64,000 nt of DNA from Lysobacteraceae bacterium. GTDB lineage: Bacteria > Pseudomonadota > Gammaproteobacteria > Xanthomonadales > Xanthomonadaceae. The stretch spans positions 62,001 to 126,000 of the forward strand of contig JAEUPQ010000032.1 of NCBI GenBank assembly GCA_016789405.1, written 5' to 3'. This document shows, piece after piece, positions 53,959 through 63,243 of the stretch. Position 1 is the first letter of the stretch, and each line of letters opens with the position of its first letter. Under the pieces are notes generated by a model that had not been told where the DNA came from, searched no databases, and was given only the letters and a program-made list of their open reading frames with translations. A program made the translations under genes and the position numbers.

Positions 53959-54034
53959 AGTTCCTGATGGAGGGGTTGCGCGTTCTTCGCGCTGATCTAT
54001 TGGTAGGGGAACCCCACTTGTAAGAGGCTCCTCG

Positions 54035-55837
54035 ATGAAGCGATCTTCGCTTTCGCTGTTTCTTGCCGCGGCCTTGGCGGCTGCTCCAACGCTCGCCCAG
54101 GTGGCCGTCGGCCCAGGTGCGGTCCCGCCGACGGCGACTGGGCTGGATTCGACGGCAGTTGGCTCGAACGCCCAAGCCACCGCCGATTGCACCACGGCGG
54201 TCGGCGCCAATGCCCAGGCCACTGAAGAGTGCTCCACCGCCATCGGTGCCAACGCGAGGATTCAACCCGGTGGCGTGAACGGCACGGCCGTGGGCAGCGG
54301 CGCCTCGGCAGGCGCGGACGGCACGGCCGTGGGCAGTGGGGCGAATGCCAACTTCGGGGCGACGTTCGCCGGCGGGCGAAACGCATCTGCCAACGACGTC
54401 GGCGCCGTCGCCATCGGCAATTCCGCCACTTCCACCGGCAGCATCGCCATCGGTGATCGCGCGAACGCGCAAAACCTCTACCAACCCGGGCCCGGGGCGC
54501 GACCGTCCGCTCAGGCCATCTCCATCGGCCAGGACAGCGCAGCGGGAAACCGCAGTCTCTACCTGGACGCGGGACAAACGAGCTTCTCCGGCGCAACGAC
54601 CCTCGGCGAGCGCGCGATCACGCGAGGCTACAACTCTACGCAAGTCGGCTCGAACGGTTTCGTCGACGGAATCCGCAACACCGGCCTCGGGTCGGAAACC
54701 CTGATCACAGGCTTCGACAACACCGTGCTGGGTGCGGGCGGCCGCACCACCGGCGACGGCGAGAGCAACCAAACCGGTGTCGGCGCGGGCGTGCGCTTGC
54801 ACGGGACCGATGCGACCGCGATCGGCGCTGGTGCAGAGGCGACCTTCGGCGGCACCGCGATCGGTGCTCGCGCGCGTGCCCTCAACTTCGACTGCATATC
54901 CTTGGGCAAGGAAAGCGAGTGCTCCGCGACCGATGAAGTCAGCGTCGGCAATGCCACCACGAAGCGCCGGCTGACCAACCTCCGCTTCGGCGTGAACGAC
55001 ACCGACGCCGCGACAGTGAGCCAGCTGCGGCCTGCGGCCGAAGCGTTTGGCGGCGGAGCCACTTACGCCAACGGCGTGTTTGTCGCCCCCACCTACACCT
55101 TCCAGTCCGGCGCGGTGTATCGCGACGTGGGAACGGCGCTGTATGACCTGGACGGCCGGCTGCGCACGATCGAGCTGCGCCCCGTCGTGCAAGGCCCTCA
55201 AGGGCCCCAAGGTCCACAGGGACCGCAAGGGCCTCAAGGTCCGCAAGGCCCTGCAGGTCGCGACGGCACCGGCGGGGGCCGCGAGACACGTGCCGGCGCG
55301 AACATCGTGGTGAGCAACAACACGGATGGGACCCAAACGGTCGCCGTGGCCGACGATATCGAACTCACCGAGAGCGGTTCGGTCAACGTCGGGGCCACGC
55401 GCGTCGACGGGACCGGCGTCCGCATCCAGGGTGGGCCGTCGATGACCACTGACGGAATCAACGCGGGCAACCAGCGGGTGACCGGGGTTGCAGCGGGTCG
55501 CGTGGAGCGCGGCAGCACCGACGCGGTCAACGGCGGCCAGTTGTGGGACTTGGACCAGCGTTGGAACGACCGGTGGGTGGAAATCGACCACCGCTTCGAG
55601 CGCCAAGACCGCCGAATCAACGGGCTCGGCGCTCAGATGGGCGCGATGGTGCAGATGGCGGCCACCCCGGGCGAGGGCGGCATCACCGTCGGGTTCGGCG
55701 CCAGCGGCGGGCAAGGGGCGGCGGCCATCGGCTGGAGCCGTCGCTTCAAGAACGGCATCGGCGTGAGCGCCGGTGCGGCATTCGGCGGCGGCAACAAACC
55801 GGTCTTTGGCGTCGGCATCCGGCTCTTCGGTCGCTGA
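54035..55837 (+). CDS. Trimeric autotransporter adhesin (YadA-like) with collagen-like segment
   Basis: 600 residues. AGAGG ribosome site; signal peptide to about residue 21. The head (about 35-330) has many YadA left-handed roll repeats (STAVGSNAQATADCTTAVGANA, GSIAIGDRANA, GTAIGARARA), with cysteines 52, 66, 287 and 296. The stalk has a collagen-like Gly-Pro-Gln run at 387-412, then a neck with STDAVNGGQL at 494-503, a short coiled coil and the YadA membrane anchor at about 534-600. Such proteins make homotrimeric surface adhesins. A collagen-type trimer stalk is rare. It lies inside the conjugative element. Confidence 0.9.
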   Translation: MKRSSLSLFLAAALAAAPTLAQVAVGPGAVPPTATGLDSTAVGSNAQATADCTTAVGANAQATEECSTAIGANARIQPGGVNGTAVGSGASAGADGTAVGSGANANFGATFAGGRNASANDVGAVAIGNSATSTGSIAIGDRANAQNLYQPGPGARPSAQAISIGQDSAAGNRSLYLDAGQTSFSGATTLGERAITRGYNSTQVGSNGFVDGIRNTGLGSETLITGFDNTVLGAGGRTTGDGESNQTGVGAGVRLHGTDATAIGAGAEATFGGTAIGARARALNFDCISLGKESECSATDEVSVGNATTKRRLTNLRFGVNDTDAATVSQLRPAAEAFGGGATYANGVFVAPTYTFQSGAVYRDVGTALYDLDGRLRTIELRPVVQGPQGPQGPQGPQGPQGPQGPAGRDGTGGGRETRAGANIVVSNNTDGTQTVAVADDIELTESGSVNVGATRVDGTGVRIQGGPSMTTDGINAGNQRVTGVAAGRVERGSTDAVNGGQLWDLDQRWNDRWVEIDHRFERQDRRINGLGAQMGAMVQMAATPGEGGITVGFGASGGQGAAAIGWSRRFKNGIGVSAGAAFGGGNKPVFGVGIRLFGR

Positions 55838-55860
55838 AGTCAAAGGAGGTGATCGTCTCG

Positions 55861-55888
55861 GCCAAGGCCCCGGCAACGGGGCCTTGGC
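55861..55888. terminator. Strong hairpin after the autotransporter gene
   Basis: GCCAAGGCCCC-GGCAAC-GGGGCCTTGGC, an 11-bp perfect stem 23 bases after the stop codon. There is no T run, so it may be a rho-dependent or 3'-end-protecting element. Confidence 0.5.
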
Positions 55889-56050
55889 TGCTGCACGGGT
55901 TGCGCCATCTGCTTTACGCGTTCTTGAATAGGGGGCCACAGACGCGCAGTGAAGGGAGGGAACGGATTGGAAAGGACTCGAGGGAACGCGCCTTGTGGAT
56001 CTGTAGTCCTAGCCAGATAATCGGCGGGACCATCACTAAGGAAGGCAACC

Positions 56051-56812
56051 ATGGCGTTTGATCGCGAGCTTTGGTCCGGAACGTATGCCCGATCCCATTT
56101 TCCTAACTTCCCTTGCCCCAAATGCTCCAAGGGGCGCGCAAGGCACGACGGTGAAGCAATCAAAGTCGCTGAACCCACCTATTCTTCTAAGAACCGTGAG
56201 GATTCCGACTGGGAACCCGCTTGGGATGTGGAGCGTTTCAGCCTCAACCTCGTCTGCGACAACAGCAGTTGTGGGGAGATCGTAGTCGTCTCTGGCGATA
56301 CGTCGCTGGTCGAGTATTACGATGATGAGGACAACCGATGGGTCTACTCATCACATCTACAGCCGCGCTCAATGTTCCCAGCCCCGCTCATCATCGATAT
56401 TCCGGTGCAAGCGCCCCGAGACGTAAGCGAGAACATCCGCCTCGCCTCGTCGCACTATTGGCTGGACACAAGCGCATCAGCCAATCGACTCCGCACCAGC
56501 ATTGAGTTCTTGTTGGACTTCCTTCAAGTCCCTCGTGAAACCGTTAACCCCACCAGCGGCAGCACTAAACGCTTGGATTTGAATGCCCGCATTGCGCACT
56601 ACGAGCAATTGAACCAAGAGCATGCCCCTTCACTAACGGCGCTCCGGATGATCGGAAACTTGGGCTCTCATGGAGAGAATGTCCAGCAAGAGGCTCTTTT
56701 GGACGCGTTTGAAATCTATGAATACACCCTCGACGCGTTGTGCGGCCAGCGCAAGGCTCGTGTCGAAGCACTGCGTCAAAAGCTGATCTCCACCAAGGGA
56801 AAATACGAGTAA
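56051..56812 (+). CDS. DUF4145-like (HEPN-fold) protein with N-terminal zinc ribbon
   Basis: 253 residues. The N-terminal part holds CPKCSKG (about 22-28) and CDNSSCGE (about 69-76), a plausible zinc ribbon. The C-terminal half, NRLRTSIEFLLDFLQVPR, then APSLTALRMIGNLGSHG with the R-x-x-G-N-x-x-x-H arrangement, matches DUF4145, a HEPN-superfamily domain seen in restriction and defence proteins. It has lower GC than the core and stands alone. A defence or toxin-like role is plausible but not shown. Confidence 0.72.
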   Translation: MAFDRELWSGTYARSHFPNFPCPKCSKGRARHDGEAIKVAEPTYSSKNREDSDWEPAWDVERFSLNLVCDNSSCGEIVVVSGDTSLVEYYDDEDNRWVYSSHLQPRSMFPAPLIIDIPVQAPRDVSENIRLASSHYWLDTSASANRLRTSIEFLLDFLQVPRETVNPTSGSTKRLDLNARIAHYEQLNQEHAPSLTALRMIGNLGSHGENVQQEALLDAFEIYEYTLDALCGQRKARVEALRQKLISTKGKYE

Positions 56813-56986
56813 GGGGTAAGGCATGATTTTTTTGCTTTCGCTGGAAGCGATAACGGGCACGTATGTCTACGCCAAAGAGCACGAGCACTCGTGGCGCCAC
56901 CTCGCCCACGGCCACGGATGACGCCCTTCTGACTCGCCTCGCGAAGAGTAACTAGATGGCATGTGGTCGGAATCCACTGCGCGTGC

Positions 56987-59809
56987 TCACAGCGTGAGCC
57001 GCGGCCCCTTCTGGGTGTGCTCGGGCACGTCGGATTTGGCCTTCCGCACTTGCGCCCTGCGTGCACCAGACTCGGCGGCTTGCAGGATCTCTTGGGCGGC
57101 GTCCTGCACACGCGGCAGCGGCCGCGAATCCGATGCGTTCTCTTTCAGGCGCTCCAAACCCAGCCGATCCTTCAACTGCTCGAAGTCGTCGCTGGTCCCA
57201 TAGAGGCGGTAGCGGCCCCTGGTCAGGCGCGTGAAGGCGACCAACGACGAGTGGTTGTCCATCATGCCCACGTTCGCCAAGTGGAACACGTCGCACTTGC
57301 CCTGCCCTTGCGCTTTGTGGATGGTCAGCGCGTAGTTGTGCTGAAAGGCGTTGTAGGCGCTGGTGTGGAAGCGCACCACCCGCCCATTCTGCTTCGGGTC
57401 TTCGGACTCCAGGCGCACCGCCACGTGGAAGCCGCCCTTGGCGTCTGGCCGGATCGCCTCCACCACCCCCTCGTTTCCATTGACCACCCCCAAATCTGCG
57501 TCGCCCGCGGAGAAGCGCACGCGATCGCGGCGAGAGAGGGCCAAGTCGGCCCACTCCCCCCGACGCAAAGTGCGGACGACGTGCTGCTCGGCATCGATCT
57601 CGCCGCGCTTGCGCAGTTCGTGGCGCACCTGCTCGTTCAAGGCGTCCACTTCGGCGTTGGCGTGCGCGAGAATTAGGCGATCTCGCACACCGAAGGGCGA
57701 ATCGAAGTAATCCTTCACCACGGCCGACACGGCCTGATCCTTGGTGTTGAATTCATCAAGGCAACCGCGATCGTCCAGGCGCTTGAGCAGCATGGCTCCC
57801 TTCTCTTGGCTCTTGGCCCGGGAGCGCGTGCCGCGCTTCATCTCGACCACCTTGCCGGCTTCGTCGCGGTCGTAGAACAGCGCGGCGATGTGCCGGTCTT
57901 CCTCGCTCTTCTGCCGGCGAATCTCGGTGAGCTTCTTGTCGCCGATCGCGTCGCGCACCAGGGTGAAGCCCGCGCCAGCGCCCACCGGCTGGATCTGTTC
58001 GGCGTCGCCCTGAAGCACCACCTTCGCGCCGGCTCTCTGGGCGTAGGCCATCAGTTGCACCATGTCGCGGCTTTCGACCATGCCCGCTTCGTCCACGACG
58101 AGGACGTCGTCGCCACCCAAGGCGAGCGTGCCCTTGCGCACTCGGCTGAGGAACATCGCCACGCTGGACGTCTCCATCCCCGACTCCAGCGCCAACTTCT
58201 GGGCCGCCGCGTTGGCAGTGGCCACGCCGAACAACCGCTTGCCAGACGCCTCAAACGCGGCTTTGTAGAACTCCACCGCGGTGGTCTTGCCGGTGCCCGC
58301 CAGGCCGGACATCGCCACCACGCCGCCGCTCTCGGCGGTGATGTGGCGCACCACCGCCCGTTGCTCGTCGGAAAGACGAAACCCCTTCTGCTCCTCCAGC
58401 TTCGCCACCGTGCGGTCGACGAGCGCACCGTCCATCTTCCAGTGGTTCTCGCCTTGGCGCTCCTTGGCGCGGCGCTGAATCTCCTCCTCCATATCGAGCA
58501 TCCACGGCGCGGCGTAGCGCGTCTCGCGGTGCCGGCGCGCCAGCGTGTGCCCACGGTCTTCGGCGGCCAGCTTTTCGCCCTCCAGCTTCACCAGACCGGC
58601 CTCCTGCTTGAATCGCTCCACGCGGTCGAGCAACTCCCGGGCGGTCAAGTCGCCTTGGTGCTCCATCCCAAGTTGGCGGATCAGGTCGTGCTCGCACAGC
58701 ACGGCCTCGGTCCGATGGAGGACTTGCAACGTCTCTTCAGCGCTGCGCGCGTTCAAGCGCATGCCCGGCGCGGCCTTGATCCGCGCCGTGTCGTGCACCA
58801 AGCCGGGCTTCTCCCGGTCGATGTTCGCCAGGGTGCGCGCCCAGTCCTCGCGCAGCGCTTCGAACGGGGGCTCCTCCTTCTGCTTTCGCGTGGCCAAGCA
58901 AGCGGTCTGGTTGTCCACGCCATGCGTGCGGGCGTAGTCCAGCACTTCCTGGCGACGCGTTTTCATCAGGTCGCACAACTCCAAATCGATGCCGGCGATT
59001 CGGGCATACACCCGGCCCGTCTCCTCACCCTGGACGTTGACCTCGCGGACGCGCTCGGTCTGGTAGCCCAGTGCCTTCATACGGGTGTAAAGCTCAGCTT
59101 TGTAGAGCTCGTCGGCGGCTTGGCGCCAACGGTAGATTTCTTGCGCATCGTAAGTGCCCCACTGACCGTCCTCGCCTTTTGCGACTCCGTAGATGAGGTT
59201 GTGCGTGTGCAAATTCGGCTCGTTGTTTCGGTTGGACACATGCAGCGCCTGCGTGTAGACCAAGCCCTGCGTGCCGATGACGTTCTTGCCCTGCGCGCCC
59301 CGACGGGTTTCAACCTTCGACTCCAAAAAGTCCAGCGAGGCCTGAACCGCCGCGGTGTGGGCGGCGAGAATGGCGGCCTTCTCCCGATCATCCGCGATTG
59401 CAAACGCCACCGAGACATCGCCAGGCGCGGACACGGTCAGATCGAATCCGACCCGATGCCCTCCCTCCCACAGCTCGATGGGCTTGCCGTCTTCGCCCAG
59501 CCGGGGGTTTCCTTGGCGATCCAGCTTGATGCGCTTCGTCGGCTTCGCCCCAGCGTTGCGGCACAACGGCGTTCCATCCGCAGGCGAAAAGCCGTGGCCC
59601 AGCGCCAGCATGTCTTCTTTTCGCACCGGCTGGCCCTCCAGGCCCAGCACGGCAGCCAGCCGGCCGCCCCAGCGCAACACCTCCGCGCTTTCTTCGGCAC
59701 CGTAGTAGCCGGCGATCCCGGTGAGCGCGTTGGTCGCCAGGAAATAGTCGAAAGCGTTTCCGCCTTTGCCGTTCTGGCCTCGGGCGTCCAGTCGAACCAA
59801 GGAGTGCAT
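56987..59809 (-). CDS. traI: MobF-family relaxase/helicase (TraI/TrwC type)
   Basis: 940 residues. Start at 59809 has GGAG upstream. The relaxase domain (1-300) has the tyrosine-bearing region AGYYGAEES at about 34-41, His190 and the pair His201-T-His203 (NLHTHNLIYG) for the metal. The 5'-3' helicase domain follows with GLAGTGKTTAV at about residue 500, LVVDEAGMV, LQGDAEQIQPVGAG and the final IHKAQG motif. It nicks and unwinds the transferred strand at the origin of transfer. Length is close to TrwC (966) and far below F TraI, so there is no extra C-terminal domain. Confidence 0.94.
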   Translation of the reverse strand: MHSLVRLDARGQNGKGGNAFDYFLATNALTGIAGYYGAEESAEVLRWGGRLAAVLGLEGQPVRKEDMLALGHGFSPADGTPLCRNAGAKPTKRIKLDRQGNPRLGEDGKPIELWEGGHRVGFDLTVSAPGDVSVAFAIADDREKAAILAAHTAAVQASLDFLESKVETRRGAQGKNVIGTQGLVYTQALHVSNRNNEPNLHTHNLIYGVAKGEDGQWGTYDAQEIYRWRQAADELYKAELYTRMKALGYQTERVREVNVQGEETGRVYARIAGIDLELCDLMKTRRQEVLDYARTHGVDNQTACLATRKQKEEPPFEALREDWARTLANIDREKPGLVHDTARIKAAPGMRLNARSAEETLQVLHRTEAVLCEHDLIRQLGMEHQGDLTARELLDRVERFKQEAGLVKLEGEKLAAEDRGHTLARRHRETRYAAPWMLDMEEEIQRRAKERQGENHWKMDGALVDRTVAKLEEQKGFRLSDEQRAVVRHITAESGGVVAMSGLAGTGKTTAVEFYKAAFEASGKRLFGVATANAAAQKLALESGMETSSVAMFLSRVRKGTLALGGDDVLVVDEAGMVESRDMVQLMAYAQRAGAKVVLQGDAEQIQPVGAGAGFTLVRDAIGDKKLTEIRRQKSEEDRHIAALFYDRDEAGKVVEMKRGTRSRAKSQEKGAMLLKRLDDRGCLDEFNTKDQAVSAVVKDYFDSPFGVRDRLILAHANAEVDALNEQVRHELRKRGEIDAEQHVVRTLRRGEWADLALSRRDRVRFSAGDADLGVVNGNEGVVEAIRPDAKGGFHVAVRLESEDPKQNGRVVRFHTSAYNAFQHNYALTIHKAQGQGKCDVFHLANVGMMDNHSSLVAFTRLTRGRYRLYGTSDDFEQLKDRLGLERLKENASDSRPLPRVQDAAQEILQAAESGARRAQVRKAKSDVPEHTQKGPRLTL

Positions 59810-59907
59810 GCGAGGGGTCTCCGCCGGGGCTACCGCCAAGGTGCCAAAAACATGAGGTCGCGCAAGGCCATACTATGGTCTGCCCCTTTACCCCAGCCGC
59901 CCCGTCC

Positions 59908-60405
59908 ATGGCCGTCTACTTCATCATCGATCGCGAATCCGAGGCGGTGAAGATCGGCCGTTCGAAGCGTCCCGAAAGCCGCGTGGCCACCCTGAGCACC
60001 GGCAACCCAAATCCTCTGGAACTCATGGGCTGGTTGGTGTCTTCCGACGACAGCGCGTTGGAAGCCGCGCTCCACCGCGCCTACGCGCACCGGCGAAGGC
60101 ACCTGGAGTGGTTCGACATCGGCACGGACGAAGTGCTGCGCGAACTGCAGCGGCACAGCGGCTTCGTGCCCAAGCACGCCGATGCGTTTGAGATTGCTAG
60201 CTACGACAAAGACGGCGTTCCAGAATACGTCGGCGTGTGCAAATGGGCAGACTTCGAGATCGACGAATGCTGCCCTTTTTGCGGCTGCATGGCGGGCATG
60301 TATTTCAACGAAGCCGCGTGGATGTATCACTGCCTCGCCTGCGACACCCTGACCAATTTCGACGAGTTGGCCTACCGAGAAGGGCGCGCTGACCCGAACG
60401 ACTAG
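59908..60405 (+). CDS. T5orf172/Mug113 (GIY-YIG-like) protein
   Basis: 165 residues from MAVYFIIDRESEAVKIGRS; an in-frame extension reaches back to 59875. Residues 1-85 match the T5orf172 type of GIY-YIG nuclease fold (VYFIID, VKIGRSKRPESRVATLSTGNPNPLEL, EAALHRAYAHRRRHLEWFDIG). The C-terminus has CCPFCGC and CLAC, a zinc ribbon. Such genes are common in phages and plasmids. It is read opposite to both neighbours, lies between relaxase and coupling-protein genes, and ends with a four-base convergent overlap on traD. Nuclease activity is inferred from fold. Confidence 0.78.
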   Translation: MAVYFIIDRESEAVKIGRSKRPESRVATLSTGNPNPLELMGWLVSSDDSALEAALHRAYAHRRRHLEWFDIGTDEVLRELQRHSGFVPKHADAFEIASYDKDGVPEYVGVCKWADFEIDECCPFCGCMAGMYFNEAAWMYHCLACDTLTNFDELAYREGRADPND

Positions 60406-62264
60406 CGGTTGAACAAGGCGTCGATCTCTTCTTCGGTGAGACCCTTGGGTTGGCGTTCGGAACTAAAGCCGTGCGTTGCGCCCTGAATGCTGGCACCTTT
60501 GCGCGGCACCTCCGATTCATGTTCCACAGGGCCGGCCGGTTGCGTGGTCCATGCCGCGGCCACTTGGCCCTCGCGCACGCTGGGGTAGGTCTTGCCTGGC
60601 CAGTCGAGCAGCAGCACGTCGCCGCCCATTTGCACCAGGGCGCGGATGCCCCATTTTTCGGGTCCGAATCCGCGTCCTTTGCGAAACCCCAGTCGGTCCG
60701 TGAGCTCTCCGGGCGAGATGAGGGCGCGCGCTTCCTCGTGAAGCTGCGCCTTGTCACCGTGGTTGCGCCACGCGATCTTTCGCTTGCCCAGTTGGTTGGC
60801 GATCTTCTCGCGCGTCGCGCCCATCTGGACTTGGCACACCACGTGCACGCCCACCAACGACGCGAAGGCCTGCGCCGTTTTATCGCCGTAAACGAGCTCG
60901 ATCTGCGAGTGATCCTGAACAGCCATGATCGCGACCACGCCCTTGCTGCGGCCCAGCGCGAGCAAGGGATCGATGTTCAACCGTCCGGCGCTGGTGAGTT
61001 CGTCGAACACGAAGTAGATGCCCCGCCCGACTTCGTTGTCGGGCAACGCCGGGGAAATCAGATCGGGGATCGCCACGTTGATCATGGCCGAGATGTAGGC
61101 CTTGGTCAGGCCTGGATCCGGCCCGGATTGAACGATGACTTGCTTGCGTCCGGTGTAGCCGTCACGAATCCACTCGGTGATCGCGAACCGATGTTTGCCC
61201 ACTTTCGGCCAGGCCGTGGCCAAGTCGTCAATAAGACGCGTGAAGCCGGCCAACGTTGACAGGACCGAGCCTGTGGTCTGGCTGTCGGGGTTGGCGACCA
61301 AGGCCGCTGCGCGCGGGTAATGGATGCGCAGGCCCTGCCCCATGTCTTCTGCCGAGCGGCGCAGTATCCGCGCCAGATCCGTCCAGTTCCATGCCGTGCC
61401 CTTCGTGTTTTGCAGTTCGCGCAACGCCCCAATGAACAGATCTTGGGCGGCCATCGTCCAGAACTTTGAGCTGCCGTCGCCCTCGGGGATGATGCTGGCC
61501 GCGAAGGCTGCCGCCTGAGTCGGCGTGCGCACGTCCGCGGCCACGTCCCAAACGTATGAGCGCCGATCAAAGGGACTCACGATGATCGGCCGCCGCAATA
61601 TGCTCGTGAAGTCGCCCTTGATGTCGTAACAGAAAAGTTTCGCGCACTTGTTCACTTCCAACTGCGCCAAGATGTGCTTGAGGATGACCGACTTCCCGGA
61701 CCCGACGCTTCCGTTGATCAGCATGTGGCGGGCCCACGCTTTCTTGGGCAACACCAGTTCCGGGTGGAGCGACATCGCAAATGGATCTGCCTGCGCCTCC
61801 TTGGGGGGTAGCGAACGGCGCCGGGCTTCGACCACGGCTTCACTCCCTTCCAACAGTCGCGGCCCAGCCACGTGCCAGGTGTTCGAGTGGGGCCGAGCGA
61901 CCTTGGCGAACACTTTCCCGGCCAAGATCAATGAGACGACGAAAGCGCCGCCCACGCGCAACGCCGTGGACCAAGGCGCGTTGGCGCCGGCGTAGTCGAG
62001 GAACTGCTGGGCCGGCACCCGGAAAGTCAGCCCCAGCGTGCCCCAATGCGCGGCGGCAGCCAGCCCGCCCTTGAGCGCCCGGGTGTAGCCCATCAGATAC
62101 TCATGACCCGGCAGCGTCCAGGCCAGGCCCAACAACAGTGGGTAGAGGAGCGTGAACACCGCGAGGAAGGCGATGGCGGCACGGTGCCAGTAGCGGACCG
62201 GCTGACTGGGCGCGACGTGACCGGGCACCTCGCCGAAGGCGTCATAGGTGGGCGGCTTGCTCAC
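60402..62264 (-). CDS. traD: Type IV coupling protein (VirD4/TraD/TrwB family)
   Basis: 620 residues. Two N-terminal transmembrane helices (about 28-50 and 104-120), then the hexameric ATPase: Walker A GSVGSGKS at 185-192, IVSPFDRRSYVWDV, GDGSSKFWTMAAQDLFIGAL, Walker B YFVFDELTSAGRL and MAVQDHSQIELVYGD. It would link the relaxase-DNA complex to the secretion channel. The C-terminal 100 residues are variable, as in TraD. Its first 23 bases overlap the ankyrin gene upstream, so they are cotranscribed. Confidence 0.93.
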   Translation of the reverse strand: MSKPPTYDAFGEVPGHVAPSQPVRYWHRAAIAFLAVFTLLYPLLLGLAWTLPGHEYLMGYTRALKGGLAAAAHWGTLGLTFRVPAQQFLDYAGANAPWSTALRVGGAFVVSLILAGKVFAKVARPHSNTWHVAGPRLLEGSEAVVEARRRSLPPKEAQADPFAMSLHPELVLPKKAWARHMLINGSVGSGKSVILKHILAQLEVNKCAKLFCYDIKGDFTSILRRPIIVSPFDRRSYVWDVAADVRTPTQAAAFAASIIPEGDGSSKFWTMAAQDLFIGALRELQNTKGTAWNWTDLARILRRSAEDMGQGLRIHYPRAAALVANPDSQTTGSVLSTLAGFTRLIDDLATAWPKVGKHRFAITEWIRDGYTGRKQVIVQSGPDPGLTKAYISAMINVAIPDLISPALPDNEVGRGIYFVFDELTSAGRLNIDPLLALGRSKGVVAIMAVQDHSQIELVYGDKTAQAFASLVGVHVVCQVQMGATREKIANQLGKRKIAWRNHGDKAQLHEEARALISPGELTDRLGFRKGRGFGPEKWGIRALVQMGGDVLLLDWPGKTYPSVREGQVAAAWTTQPAGPVEHESEVPRKGASIQGATHGFSSERQPKGLTEEEIDALFNR

Positions 62265-63063
62265 GCCGATGCTCCCGCCGCCCCGTCTGCATCAGATCCA
62301 TGGAATCGGCCCCGTGCGCCATCAGTTCCAGCGCGACGAATTCATGCCCGTGGGTGTTGGCGACATGCAGCGGAGTGTTCCCATCGTGGTTCCGCGCCTC
62401 CACGCGCGCGCCATGTTCGACCAAGGGCTGTATCAGCGTTTGGTGGCCGAAGCGCGCAGCGTGATGGAGTGCCGTGTTGCCGTTGGCGTCGGCGCGGTTG
62501 GCGCTTGCGCCCATGTCCAGGCATGCATTCAAAGCGCCCACATGACCGGCGCGGGAGGCGCCGAGAAGCCAATCGCGCCATGGGGCGTTCTTCTGAAGCT
62601 TCTCCGCGTCGTAGAGCAATCGGTCGCAGCGCTGGCAATCGGCTGCAAGCTGCTCGAAAAATGCAGCCCGATCGAGCGGGGCCAGGTGGTCGATGCACTG
62701 AACGACGGCGCTGGTCGTGAAGGGATCGGCCTTGTCGTGCACCCTGCCCAGCAACGACCGCTCGACGCGAAGTGCCGTGAGGTCGGGCGGCGCCTGGAAA
62801 GCCAAGTGATGCATGCCCAACGAGAGCCCCACCCGCAGGTGCGGCCAGTCGGGACGGTCTTCGATGCGCCACTTCAGGTCATGGAAGCCGCCGTGAATGG
62901 GATTCCAACACTGGGCATGTGCCGCGGCGAGGACTTCCGACGCGTGGAGTGAATCAAGCACGGCGCCGTGGTTTGCCACCACGTTGTTCGCGATGGCATC
63001 GGCCTCGGTGAGGCCGTAGGGCTGTAAAAGGGCTAGCGTGCGTTCACGGGTGTCCATCCCCAT
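62242..63063 (-). CDS. Ankyrin-repeat protein in the transfer operon
   Basis: 273 residues, cytosolic. The first 165 residues are not recognised (WNPIHGGFHDLKWRIED, then LLYDAEKLQKNAPWRDWLLGAS). At about 165-260 there are three ankyrin repeats (GALNACLDMGASANRADANGNTALHHAARFGH, LVEHGARVEARNHDGNTPLHVANTHGH). It overlaps traD by 23 bases, so it is likely made in step with the coupling protein, perhaps as a protein-binding adaptor or an effector. MDTRERT two codons further on is an alternative start. Confidence 0.82.
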   Translation of the reverse strand: MGMDTRERTLALLQPYGLTEADAIANNVVANHGAVLDSLHASEVLAAAHAQCWNPIHGGFHDLKWRIEDRPDWPHLRVGLSLGMHHLAFQAPPDLTALRVERSLLGRVHDKADPFTTSAVVQCIDHLAPLDRAAFFEQLAADCQRCDRLLYDAEKLQKNAPWRDWLLGASRAGHVGALNACLDMGASANRADANGNTALHHAARFGHQTLIQPLVEHGARVEARNHDGNTPLHVANTHGHEFVALELMAHGADSMDLMQTGRREHRREQAAHL

Positions 63064-63111
63064 GGTTGTAATGGGGAATCGGCAACTGGCAAGCCCCGAG
63101 TCTTTAGCCTT

Positions 63112-63243
63112 TTAAGGTGTCATGCACCAACCGACCACGAACACGCCGGCCCAAACGAACAAGGTATGGAGCCGGCCCAGCAGGCGTCCGATGTCGAACA
63201 CCTCGCGTTCATGAGCCCAGAGTCTCGCGACTGCGGCGCGCAT
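63112..63243 (-). CDS. Small membrane peptide, second of a coupled pair
   Basis: 43 residues. Its ATG overlaps the preceding stop (TGATG at 63245-63241), a translational-coupling signature. A basic N-terminus (MRAAVARLWAHER) precedes one hydrophobic helix (TLFVWAGVFVVGWCMTP). No homologue is known to me. The product would be a single-pass membrane peptide. It lies 48 bases ahead of the ankyrin gene. Confidence 0.65.
   Translation of the reverse strand: MRAAVARLWAHEREVFDIGRLLGRLHTLFVWAGVFVVGWCMTP

Noticed and set aside
53736..53960. A 74-codon plus-strand frame across the hairpin block
   Set aside because: The sequence is explained by repeated stems and it would be interrupted by a terminator; the product is Arg-rich with no family.
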